Source: Aquiluna sp. (lineage in GTDB: Bacteria > Actinomycetota > Actinomycetes > Actinomycetales > Microbacteriaceae). Taken from it: 64,000 nt of DNA. Numbering within the stretch: position 1 is the stretch's first letter; every line of letters starts with the position of its first letter. A program made the position numbers and the translations under genes. Positions 56,726 to 64,000 of this stretch are shown piece by piece. The DNA lies in contig JAGYIJ010000002.1 of assembly GCA_018402685.1 (NCBI GenBank), positions 124,001 to 188,000 of the forward strand. Reading direction: 5' to 3'. The notes beneath the pieces are model-generated. The model ran no database searches. It was not told where the DNA came from and saw only the letters and a program-made list of their open reading frames with translations.

Positions 56726-57514
56726 ATGAAGAACGATTCCAAACTAGAAAATTACCTTGCAAAGCAAGAGCTCAAATCAAAGCGTGCCGATAAGGCAAAG
56801 CGTGACAACTTGCTCTTTCCTTCCATTGCCGCTGGCGCACTGACGCTTGCAATCCTTGGCCAACTCGCCTACTTCGGTTTTGGACCAGGCTCCATCGACG
56901 AGGCACCGCTGGCAGAGTCCGAGACCACTCAGACCGACCAGACTGAGGACATCGAGCCAGAGCCAGAGCCAGAGCGCACCAACGACCCTGAAGTTCCAGA
57001 TCCTGCGCTGAGTGAAGACCGTATCTGGACCGGGGCCATGAATCTCAACGAGGAACCTCTGGAGTTTGAACTCTATGGAGACCTAGCTCCCCAGGCAGTT
57101 GCCAACTTCGTTTCACTTTCCAATGAGGGTTACTTTGAGGACGTGAGTTGTCACCGTCTTGTGACAGCAGGCATTTTTGTCTTGCAGTGTGGTGACCCAG
57201 ATGGCACCGGTGCCGGTGGCCCTGGTTATAACTGGGGTCCAATCGAAAATGCACCGCTTGGCGATCTCTATGAAGAAGGTGTTATCGCAATGGCAAGAGT
57301 CGGTGGCAATGACTATTCGATGGGTTCACAGTTCTTCATTGTTTACGATGAGTCAACAATTCCTTCAGATTCGGTTGGTGGATACACCATCTTCGGTAAA
57401 GTCACCTCTGGACTGGATTCGGTCAAGGCAATTGCTGAGGCGGGAACATCATCTGGAAGCTCAGATGGCCCACCTCTAGAGCCAGTGGTCATGAGCGCGA
57501 TTTCGGTAGAGTAA
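56726..57514 (+). CDS. Membrane-anchored cyclophilin-type peptidyl-prolyl isomerase
   Basis: A 262-residue protein: a charged cytoplasmic N-terminus (rich in Lys), a membrane helix near 28-50, an acidic linker with an EPEPEPE repeat, then a cyclophilin domain from about residue 100. The domain shows FVSLSNEGYFEDVSCHRLV with the catalytic Arg, LQCGDPDGTGAGGPGYNWG, and GSQFFIVYDEST. The topology suggests it folds exported proteins outside the membrane. It starts with ATG after GGTGAG. A homologue sits near rel in many actinobacteria. Confidence 0.93.
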   Translation: MKNDSKLENYLAKQELKSKRADKAKRDNLLFPSIAAGALTLAILGQLAYFGFGPGSIDEAPLAESETTQTDQTEDIEPEPEPERTNDPEVPDPALSEDRIWTGAMNLNEEPLEFELYGDLAPQAVANFVSLSNEGYFEDVSCHRLVTAGIFVLQCGDPDGTGAGGPGYNWGPIENAPLGDLYEEGVIAMARVGGNDYSMGSQFFIVYDESTIPSDSVGGYTIFGKVTSGLDSVKAIAEAGTSSGSSDGPPLEPVVMSAISVE

Positions 57515-57537
57515 ACCTCGACTAATAGGAGAACCCC

Positions 57538-58752
57538 TTGCATTCCAACGAGTTTGGCCGCGTAGACGAAAACAACAACGTATTCGTCAACGACAACGGC
57601 ACTGAGCGTCAAGTCGGTCAGTATCCGAATGTGCCAGCCGAGGAAGCATTCGCCTACTTCGCCAAAAAGTTTGATGATTTAGAAGCTCAGGTTCGAATTT
57701 TGGAGCAGCGAGTTGCCTCTGGAGTCACTGACGCCAAGAGCCTCAAGGCTGCTCACGAGACCCTCTCCAAGGACCTCACCGAACCAAACGTGGTGGGAAA
57801 CATTCAGTATCTGCGAGACCGCGTCAGCAAGCTTGCTGACGCAATTGAAAAGACTTTCGAGAAAGTTGCCGAGGAAAGAGCCGAGGCAATAGCCAAGGCA
57901 CTGGTCCAAAAAGAGGAGATTGCCGCCAAAGCCGAAGCTATCGTGAAAAACCTCGGGGGCATCAATTGGAAGAAATCCGCGCAGGAGATGACCGAGCTAT
58001 TCGAGAGCTGGCAGCGATTGCAAAAAGAAGGACCAAAGGTCCCTAAATCCCAAACAGACCCGATTTGGAAGCGGTTCTCAACCGCTCGTGCGAAGTTTGA
58101 ATCCGGTCGACGTGCCTTCTTCTCTGAGATGGATGGCAAGTTCAAAGAGGCGAAGAAGCTCAAGACCGCGCTCACCGAGCAGGCAGAGGCTCTAGTCGGC
58201 AAGGGTTCTGAGGGAACCATGGAGTATCGAAAGCTTCAGGATCAGTGGAAGGCAGCCGGCAAGGCCGGCAAGGTTGAGGAATCACTCTGGACCCGCTTCC
58301 GCGCCGCTGGCGACACCATCTTTGCCGCCAAGAAGGAGCAGGACGCTGAGCTACGTCAGACTCAGGGCGAGAACCTAAAGCTAAAGCTCGAACTTCTAAC
58401 CAAGGCAGAGGCAATCGACACAACGGATATTGCCAAGGCAAAATCCGAGATGAGCAAGCTGCAGTCGGAATGGGTAAAGATTGGTCACGTTCCAAAGGAC
58501 GAGGTCCGCAAGGTCGAAGACCGGCTGCGCAAGGTCGAGAAGAAGATTTCAGATGCGCAAGCAGATGAGTGGCGTCGTTCCGACCCCGCGGCTAAGGCCA
58601 GGTCTAACTCACTCGTCGAACAGCTTGAGAGCGCTATTGCGGATTTAGAATCCGAACTGGCCGCAGCCCCTGCTACCAAGAAGAAGGACGTTCAGGCTCA
58701 GATCGATGCCAGAAAGTCCTGGCTAACCGCGGCCCAGGATGCGGTGAACTAA
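57538..58752 (+). CDS. DUF349 coiled-coil protein
   Basis: A 404-residue, highly charged, mostly helical protein with three DUF349-type repeats (W-containing segments near 150-215, 230-295 and 305-380, e.g. QTDPIWKRFSTARAKFESGR and ESLWTRFRAAGDTIFAA). DUF349 proteins are common in actinobacteria next to rel; no defined function. TTG start at 57538 with AGGAGA upstream, 23 bases after the cyclophilin gene. It is convergent with rel, and the stops overlap by three bases, leaving no room for a terminator. Confidence 0.9.
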   Translation: MHSNEFGRVDENNNVFVNDNGTERQVGQYPNVPAEEAFAYFAKKFDDLEAQVRILEQRVASGVTDAKSLKAAHETLSKDLTEPNVVGNIQYLRDRVSKLADAIEKTFEKVAEERAEAIAKALVQKEEIAAKAEAIVKNLGGINWKKSAQEMTELFESWQRLQKEGPKVPKSQTDPIWKRFSTARAKFESGRRAFFSEMDGKFKEAKKLKTALTEQAEALVGKGSEGTMEYRKLQDQWKAAGKAGKVEESLWTRFRAAGDTIFAAKKEQDAELRQTQGENLKLKLELLTKAEAIDTTDIAKAKSEMSKLQSEWVKIGHVPKDEVRKVEDRLRKVEKKISDAQADEWRRSDPAAKARSNSLVEQLESAIADLESELAAAPATKKKDVQAQIDARKSWLTAAQDAVN

Positions 58753-60974
58753 CTTCCCTTGATTCGATAGACGTCGTAGACGCCGTCGATTCTGCGCACC
58801 TGATTCAAAAGGTGATCCAGGTGACCGGGGTCCGCCATTTCAAAAACAAACTTACTGAGAGCTACTCGGTCGCGACCGGTGCTAACCGATGCGCTAAGGA
58901 TGTTCACGTGACTTTCGGTCAGAACTCTTGTGACATCGCTTAGTAGGCCCGATCTATCCAGGGCCTCGACCTGGATTTGGACCATAAACACGCCCTTGGT
59001 CTCGCTAGACCACTCGACCTCAACTACCCGCTCGGGATTGAGCCCACCAACATTGCTGCAGTCCTGGCGGTGAACTGACACTCCCTCACCGCGGGTTATA
59101 AAACCAACAATGGAATCTCCAGGGACCGGGGTGCAGCAACGAGCCATCTTTGTCATCACATCCTCGCTGCCCTTCACGAGGACGCCCTGGCTGGTTTGAC
59201 GAGGTCCACGAAGTGACTTTGGAACCTGGATTGGGATTTCTTCGGTCGCGGGGTCATCACCAAGACTTGTGAGCTGTTTAATTCGGTCGATGACTGAGGA
59301 GGTGGAGATCTGTCCCTGCCCAAGGGCATTGAACAGTGCCGTAATGTCAGCAAGCTTCTGCTCTGAAGCAATGGTGCTGAGGGTGTCTGAGTTTATGAGT
59401 GATTGAACCGGCAAACCCTGCCGTCTCAGACCCTTGATGAGGGCTTCTTTACCATCTTCGGTAGCGAGCTCTTTGCGCTCCTGGGTGAAGTGATGTTTGA
59501 TCTTCGCTCTGGCTCTTGGAGAAGCGACAAAGTTCAGCCAGTCTTTGGAAGGTCCTGCAGATTCGGACTTTGAGGTTAGAACCTCAACCGAGTCTCCAGC
59601 CTGAAGTTTTGATTCGAGTGGGACCAGCTTGCCGTTCACCTTCGCACCAATGGTCTTATGGCCAACCTCAGTGTGGACGGCATAGGCGAAATCAATCGGT
59701 GTGGAGCCAGCTGCAAGGCCGATGACCTTGCCCTTTGGGGTAAAGACGTAGAGCTCTTTTGCACCAATCTCAAAGCGCAGGTTGTCTAAAAACTCGCCAG
59801 GATCGGCGGTTTCCTCTTGCCAATCGCTGAGCTGTTTTAGCCAGGCGTAGTCGACATCGCCATCGGTCTTGCCGGCCTGGTTTTTATACTTCCAGTGCGC
59901 AGCAACACCAAATTCGGCCCTCTGGTGCATGTCCATAGTCCGTATTTGGATCTCAACAGCTCGACCATCTGGACCAATCACGGTTGTGTGAAGAGATTGA
60001 TAGAGGTTGAACTTTGGCATTGCGATGTAGTCCTTGAAGCGCCCCGGTAGTGGTGACCACCTGGCGTGGATTGCGCCAAGAGCTCCATAGCAGTCCTTAA
60101 CCGAAGAGACGATGACTCGAATCCCAACCAGGTCGTAGATGTCATCAAACTCTCGACCCCTTAGGACCATCTTTTGGTAGATGCTGTAGTACTGCTTTGG
60201 CCTGCCATCCAGCTTGGCTTTTACCTTGTTGTTTCGAAGCTCGGTGGAAATTTCCTCGATGGCGTTCTCCGTGTATTCCGAGCGAAGCGGATTGCGCTGA
60301 GTAACGAGCGAAACGATTTCCTCGTAAACCTTTGGATATAAAACAGCGAAGCTAATGTCTTCGAGTTCAGTTTTGATTGTTGAAATGCCTAGGCGGTGCG
60401 CCAGCGGTGCGTAAATCTCTAGTGTCTCCTGGGCCTTTCGCTTTGCAGATTCAATCGGAACGAAGCCCCAGGTTCTGGCATTGTGCAGCCGATCCGCGAG
60501 CTTGATAACCAAGACACGAACGTCCTTGCTCATGGCAACAACCATCTTGCGCATGGTCTCGGCCTGCGCGCTGTCTCCGAATTTCACCTTGTCGAGCTTT
60601 GTGACGCCATCAACTAAAAGCGCAACCTCTTCGCCAAAGTCGGTCTTCAGCAGCTGAAGTGAGTAGTCAGTGTCTTCCACTGTGTCATGCAATAGCGCAG
60701 CCGCTATTGTTGCCGGCCCCGATCCCAGGTCTGCCAGAATCCTGGCAACCGCGAGCGGGTGGGTGATGTATTCCTCACCACTTTTGCGCTTTTGGCCCTC
60801 GTGATACTTAGCTGCGACCCGGTATGCGCGGTCGATGACTTGGTAGTCAGCCTTGGGGTGGTTAGCCCTCACAACCTTGATTAGCTCAGCGAGATCGGTG
60901 CCATAAGAGGTGGATGATCGGGTAAAAATTTTCGGCAGTCTGGAGCGAAGTGATGTTGCCAGCGAATCGGACAT
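58749..60974 (-). CDS. rel: Bifunctional (p)ppGpp synthetase/hydrolase Rel
   Basis: Makes and breaks the alarmone ppGpp in the stringent response. I start at the ATG at 60974 (741 residues) because AAGGAG stands five bases upstream; GTG at 60980 overlaps that site. Domains: HD hydrolase with AAALLHDTVEDTDY near 85-100, synthetase with GREFDDIYDLVGIR and GRFKDYIAMPKFNLYQSLHT (the RFKD form typical of bifunctional enzymes), TGS (YVFTPKGKVIGLAAG), a zinc-finger-like region (ARCCTPVPGD) and a C-terminal ACT domain. After secF with no apt gene between them. Confidence 0.96.
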   Translation of the reverse strand: MSDSLATSLRSRLPKIFTRSSTSYGTDLAELIKVVRANHPKADYQVIDRAYRVAAKYHEGQKRKSGEEYITHPLAVARILADLGSGPATIAAALLHDTVEDTDYSLQLLKTDFGEEVALLVDGVTKLDKVKFGDSAQAETMRKMVVAMSKDVRVLVIKLADRLHNARTWGFVPIESAKRKAQETLEIYAPLAHRLGISTIKTELEDISFAVLYPKVYEEIVSLVTQRNPLRSEYTENAIEEISTELRNNKVKAKLDGRPKQYYSIYQKMVLRGREFDDIYDLVGIRVIVSSVKDCYGALGAIHARWSPLPGRFKDYIAMPKFNLYQSLHTTVIGPDGRAVEIQIRTMDMHQRAEFGVAAHWKYKNQAGKTDGDVDYAWLKQLSDWQEETADPGEFLDNLRFEIGAKELYVFTPKGKVIGLAAGSTPIDFAYAVHTEVGHKTIGAKVNGKLVPLESKLQAGDSVEVLTSKSESAGPSKDWLNFVASPRARAKIKHHFTQERKELATEDGKEALIKGLRRQGLPVQSLINSDTLSTIASEQKLADITALFNALGQGQISTSSVIDRIKQLTSLGDDPATEEIPIQVPKSLRGPRQTSQGVLVKGSEDVMTKMARCCTPVPGDSIVGFITRGEGVSVHRQDCSNVGGLNPERVVEVEWSSETKGVFMVQIQVEALDRSGLLSDVTRVLTESHVNILSASVSTGRDRVALSKFVFEMADPGHLDHLLNQVRRIDGVYDVYRIKGS

Positions 60975-61001
60975 GCTCACTCCTTAGATGTAGTGAGAAT
61001 T

Positions 61002-61976
61002 CTAAGCCCGAGAAGCCATAACCTTCTCTCTTGCTGCCTTGAGCGCAGGCTCATTCTCTCTAAGGTGTGCGTAGACCGGAGCCGCGATGAAGATTGACGA
61101 ATAGGTTCCAACAATGGTTCCAACGAACAATGCAAGCGCGATGTCCCGAAGTGTTCCAGCTCCCAGGATCAGTGATCCAATGAACAAAATTGAGCCAACC
61201 GGCAATACCGCCACCACCGAGGTGTTGATTGACCGAACCAGGGTTTGGTTCACAGCAAGGTTGACCATCTCCGAGAAGGTCCTGGTCTCCGAATACTCAA
61301 TCTCAAGAGTGTTCTCGCGCACCTTGTCAAACACGACCACGGTGTCATAGAGCGAATAACTCAGGATTGTTAAAAAGCCAATCACCGCAGCCGGTGTCAC
61401 CTCAAAGCCAATTGCCGCGTAAACGCCTGCCGTCAGAATCAGGTCGTGAGCAAGCGCTACAAGCGCCGCAACTGACATCTTCCAGGATCGGAAGTAGAAG
61501 GCCATCAGAAGGCTCACTAGCGCCAGGAAGACCACTAGACCGGTCAGGGCTTGCCTTGTGACATCAGCACCCCAGTTCGGGCCAATAAAGCTCGAGGCAA
61601 CCTCTTCGCCTGGCACTCCGTAGGCTTCACCGAGGGAAAGCCTGGCAGCCTCGGACTCGAGGTCAGCTAGCTGCTCCGTCTGGATTCGAAGATCGTTTGC
61701 ACCAACTCCGGTGACATTAACCTGAACTCCCGGGCGAATCTCCTGGATGACGTCTACAGCGAGCTGCTGAGGAAGGTTCTGGGAGTTTGTGAGGCGGAAC
61801 TCTGATCCGCCACGGAACTCGATGCCGAAGTTGAAGCCTCCCCTGACGATAGGGAGGGCAATTGCAAGAATGACTAGAACTGCACCAATTGTGTACCAAA
61901 GCTTGCGCTTTCCAACAAAGTTGTAGGAGCGCTCTCCTGAGTAAAGCTGGTTACCAATTTCGCGAAGCTTACTCAT
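61002..61976 (-). CDS. secF: Protein-export membrane protein SecF
   Basis: SecDF helps protein export with the proton gradient. The 324-residue protein has six hydrophobic helices, the first near 28-46 with RGGFNFGIEFRGGSEF after it, and the SecF signature around LVVFLALVSLLMAFYFRSWK, VGFLTILSYSLYDTVVVFDKVREN and NTSVVAVLPVGSILFIGS. ATG overlaps the secD stop by eight bases. Confidence 0.97.
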   Translation of the reverse strand: MSKLREIGNQLYSGERSYNFVGKRKLWYTIGAVLVILAIALPIVRGGFNFGIEFRGGSEFRLTNSQNLPQQLAVDVIQEIRPGVQVNVTGVGANDLRIQTEQLADLESEAARLSLGEAYGVPGEEVASSFIGPNWGADVTRQALTGLVVFLALVSLLMAFYFRSWKMSVAALVALAHDLILTAGVYAAIGFEVTPAAVIGFLTILSYSLYDTVVVFDKVRENTLEIEYSETRTFSEMVNLAVNQTLVRSINTSVVAVLPVGSILFIGSLILGAGTLRDIALALFVGTIVGTYSSIFIAAPVYAHLRENEPALKAAREKVMASRA

Positions 61977-63657
61977 CGCCGTCTCCCTTCGTTGCTAGCG
62001 CGGCTTTTCGCTCGGCTATGGTTTGGCGTTTCTGGGCCTCTTTGGAGGCCTTGGCTGCCTTGGTTTCGGGGACTGCCTTTGAGATCCTGAACTCGCCACG
62101 ACCCTTGTAGGACGCCTTTTGAGCTGTCAGGTCAAATCCCGACCAGCGGCTGCCGGAGGCAAAGAACTTGTTTCTTGCCAACAGCTGAACCATCGGGTGA
62201 GTGAACATGGTCACAACCAAAAGGTCTATCAGAGTCGTGAGACCAAGGGTGAATGCGAAGCCTCGCACCGAGCTTGATGTGAGTAGGTAAAGAACAACCG
62301 CAGCTGTGAAGCTCACCGCATCCGAGACCAAAATGGTTCGCAGGGCTCTCTTCCAGCCGGCCTCAACGGCAACCTCGAGGCTCTTGCCATCACGCAGCTC
62401 ATCTCGAATACGTTCGAAGTAGACAATGAAGGAGTCAGCAGTAATACCAATCGCAACAATCAAACCTGCAACACCGGCTAGCGATAGGCGGTAGCCCTGC
62501 CTCCATGACAAGAAGGCGATAAACAGGTAAACCAAGATCGCCGCAACAATCAAAGACCCTAAGACGATCGTGGCAAGACCTCGGTATTGGAAGGTCATGT
62601 ACGCAACGACGATGATCAGACCTATCAAACCGGCAAGCAAGCCAGAGCGCAGCGACTCATCACCCAGTGTTGCAGAGATGTTTTCCTGAGACTGAACCTC
62701 GAAGCCAATCGGCAAAGCACCATACTTCAGCTGGTCAGCAAGGATGGTCGCGCTTTCCTGCGTGAAGCTACCGGTGATTTGAGCCTGACCGTTGGTGATG
62801 ACTGCGTTTGTCGAAGGCGCCGTGATGATGATGCCATCCAGGGTGATTGCAAACTGATTCTGGGGCGAGGGGAAGCCAAACAGTCTTGCCGTGACGTTAC
62901 CAAAAGCAGTGGTGCCCTCAGCATCAAATTCCAGGTTTACCGCCCAGGTGTTGGTTGATGCTCCGGTTTGGGTCGTGATTGTTCCGGCTGAAGCGTCAGA
63001 GATGTTTAGACCCTGAACCTCAACTGGGCCAAGGATGTATTTGTTGGTCAAAGTCTCATCACAAGTGACTAGCGCAAGGTTCGGATCGTCAACCTGGCCT
63101 GGGCCCCTAAACGGAGTCGAGCAGTCAAGCTCTTCGAACTGGCGCTGGATTCGCTCCGAGATCCAGGCTGGATCAGAGGCGTTCACCGGTGTGGCGGTGG
63201 GTTCATTGCTAAGCGATTCGTAGTCAGAGAGCTCGGTTCCCTCGGCAAGCGGGGTTGAACCAGTGAAGGTGATGACCGGACGGAATTCGAGCAGTGCGCT
63301 CGCACGGATCAACTGAAGGGTGGTTGGGTTCGGAATGCCTGGGATTGCCACCACAATGTTTTCATTACCCTGAATCGAAACTTGTGATTCACCAACGCCC
63401 GAGCCGTCAATACGCTGACGAATAATGCTTACCGCCTGGCTCAGCTGCTCTTGAGATGCCTGCTGACCATCAGCGATGCTTGGGGTCAGGATGATCTGGG
63501 TGCCACCTTGCAAATCAAGGGCAAGTTCCGGGGCAAAGCTAGCTCCCGGCTGCGCCGTGACCACTCCCCAGACCATGAGGCCTGCAAAGAATGCGGCAAT
63601 ACCAGCTAGCCAGGAGACCTTCCGTTTTGCGGAGGCCGCCGTTGTATTTTCAGCCAA
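61969..63657 (-). CDS. secD: Protein-export membrane protein SecD
   Basis: Partner of SecF. The 562-residue protein has an N-terminal helix (near 14-34), a large periplasm-side part with LALDLQGGTQIILTP, and five C-terminal helices with GLIGLIIVVAYMTFQYRG, the SLAGVAGLIVAIGITADSFI signature and VYFERIRDELRDGKS. A long basic tail rich in Lys and Ala follows. TTG start at 63657 with AAGGAG upstream, three bases after the yajC stop. Confidence 0.97.
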   Translation of the reverse strand: MAENTTAASAKRKVSWLAGIAAFFAGLMVWGVVTAQPGASFAPELALDLQGGTQIILTPSIADGQQASQEQLSQAVSIIRQRIDGSGVGESQVSIQGNENIVVAIPGIPNPTTLQLIRASALLEFRPVITFTGSTPLAEGTELSDYESLSNEPTATPVNASDPAWISERIQRQFEELDCSTPFRGPGQVDDPNLALVTCDETLTNKYILGPVEVQGLNISDASAGTITTQTGASTNTWAVNLEFDAEGTTAFGNVTARLFGFPSPQNQFAITLDGIIITAPSTNAVITNGQAQITGSFTQESATILADQLKYGALPIGFEVQSQENISATLGDESLRSGLLAGLIGLIIVVAYMTFQYRGLATIVLGSLIVAAILVYLFIAFLSWRQGYRLSLAGVAGLIVAIGITADSFIVYFERIRDELRDGKSLEVAVEAGWKRALRTILVSDAVSFTAAVVLYLLTSSSVRGFAFTLGLTTLIDLLVVTMFTHPMVQLLARNKFFASGSRWSGFDLTAQKASYKGRGEFRISKAVPETKAAKASKEAQKRQTIAERKAALATKGDGDE

Positions 63658-63659
63658 AT

Positions 63660-63917
63660 CTAATTCTCCTTAGCGGGAACGATCTGTCGCACCGCTTGCC
63701 TAACCACCTTGAGCTTTACGCCAGGTGTTGTCTCAATCTCGATGTCCGACTCTTCGAGCAATTTAGTGATTTTGCCCTTAATTCCGGAGTGCAAAAGCAC
63801 CTCTGCGCCAACATCTAGCGAACTAACCAACAGCTCTGCCTCACGTTTGCGCTTCCGGTTCTGCGAGACCAAAAGAAGAATCATTACGGCGAGCACGCCG
63901 AGTAACAAAAGATCCAA
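63660..63917 (-). CDS. yajC: Preprotein translocase subunit YajC
   Basis: Small accessory protein of the SecDF complex. The 85-residue protein has one N-terminal helix (LLLLGVLAVMILLLVSQNRKRKR) and a short soluble domain with the family pattern VGAEVLLHSGIKGKITKLLE. TTG start with AGGAAAG upstream. It opens the yajC-secD-secF-rel group. Confidence 0.94.
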   Translation of the reverse strand: MDLLLLGVLAVMILLLVSQNRKRKREAELLVSSLDVGAEVLLHSGIKGKITKLLEESDIEIETTPGVKLKVVRQAVRQIVPAKEN

Positions 63918-63947
63918 AAGCTTTCCTCACCGATTCGGTACCCCGAA

Positions 63948-63953
63948 ATTATA
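63948..63953 (-). promoter_or_regulatory. Consensus -10 box upstream of yajC
   Basis: TATAAT on the minus strand, about 31 bases before the TTG start of yajC. There is no convincing TTGACA-like box 16-18 bases further upstream. It would drive yajC-secDF-rel with a short leader. Confidence 0.45.
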
Positions 63954-63975
63954 GGCGGATAAAGAACTTTCTGCC

Positions 63976-64000
63976 TCAAACAATCCCGAGGTGAACCAAT
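63976..64000 (-). CDS. ruvB: Probable last codons of ruvB (partial)
   Basis: In one minus-strand frame the final 25 bases read LVHLGIV and stop with TGA. This resembles the end of RuvB (AWxHLGL or AWxHFGI), and ruvB lies directly upstream of yajC in most actinobacteria. Only seven codons are visible, so the assignment rests mainly on context. Confidence 0.45.

Noticed and set aside
56949-56975. Short tandem repeat in the cyclophilin gene
   Set aside because: It only encodes an EPEPEPE linker, usual after a membrane anchor.
1-64000. CRISPR array, prophage, transposon, integron or secondary-metabolite cluster
   Set aside because: No repeat-spacer pattern, integrase, transposase, attachment-site repeat or biosynthetic megagene was seen in either strand.

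Overview
This window is housekeeping chromosome from a high-G+C, small-genome actinobacterium. It is most likely a member of the Microbacteriaceae, perhaps of the freshwater Luna/Rhodoluna/Aquiluna type; that placement is inference from gene content and compaction, not from a phylogeny. The actinobacterial signs are a PriA-like protein without helicase motifs, a PdtaR-type ANTAR regulator, a small membrane protein between pyrC and carA as in mycobacteria, a Trp-operon-associated membrane protein, PyrR with a binding loop over its own ribosome-binding site, and DUF349. The blocks match neighbourhoods known from Mycobacterium tuberculosis (pyrR-to-rapZ, his/trp-to-uvrA and alaS-to-relA regions), packed together. 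No phage, insertion sequence, CRISPR array, toxin-antitoxin pair or defence island was seen.

Layout, left to right. Almost everything is on the minus strand, so transcription runs from high to low coordinates. 1-7.6 kb: rapZ (partial), uvrC, uvrA, uvrB, coaE. 7.6-12 kb: rpsA with a good terminator, then polA. 11.9-13.1 kb: a plus-strand hotdog thioesterase, the ANTAR regulator pdtaR, and plus-strand tRNA-Leu(CAA). 13.1-24.6 kb: pyk, gltD, gltB, lgt, trpA, trpB, trpC and a small two-helix membrane protein. 24.6-28.7 kb: Trp-associated membrane protein, trpE, hisI, hisF, hisG, hisE. 28.7-36.6 kb: rpe, rsmB, fmt, priA, metK, coaBC, rpoZ, gmk. 36.6-45.1 kb: the pyrimidine operon pyrR-pyrB-pyrC-(membrane protein)-carA-carB-pyrF. 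45.1-50 kb: nusB, efp and the shikimate genes aroQ, aroB, aroK, aroC, aroE. 50-56.7 kb: mltG, ruvX, alaS, two small membrane proteins, rpsD, rarA. 56.7-58.8 kb: plus-strand membrane-anchored cyclophilin and a DUF349 protein. 58.7-64 kb: rel, secF, secD, yajC and probably the last codons of ruvB. No gene-free stretch exceeds 300 bases; genes usually overlap by 1-11 bases or are a few bases apart, and TTG and GTG starts are common.

The main anomaly is not a new system but a run of single-base frame breaks in core genes. Nine genes (fmt, the pyrC-carA membrane protein, pyrC, pyrB, aroB, aroK, aroC, mltG, rarA) are split by twelve indels, eleven of them between 42 and 56.7 kb. Eleven look like one extra base, usually in a run of two to four identical bases, and one like a missing base. 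After correction each gene has a whole number of codons, normal length and intact motifs. Sequencing or assembly error is therefore more likely than gene decay. The best regulatory signals are the PyrR-binding loop in the pyrR leader, a perfect inverted repeat with mirrored -10-like boxes between rarA and the cyclophilin gene, and a promoter plus hairpin in the rpsD leader.
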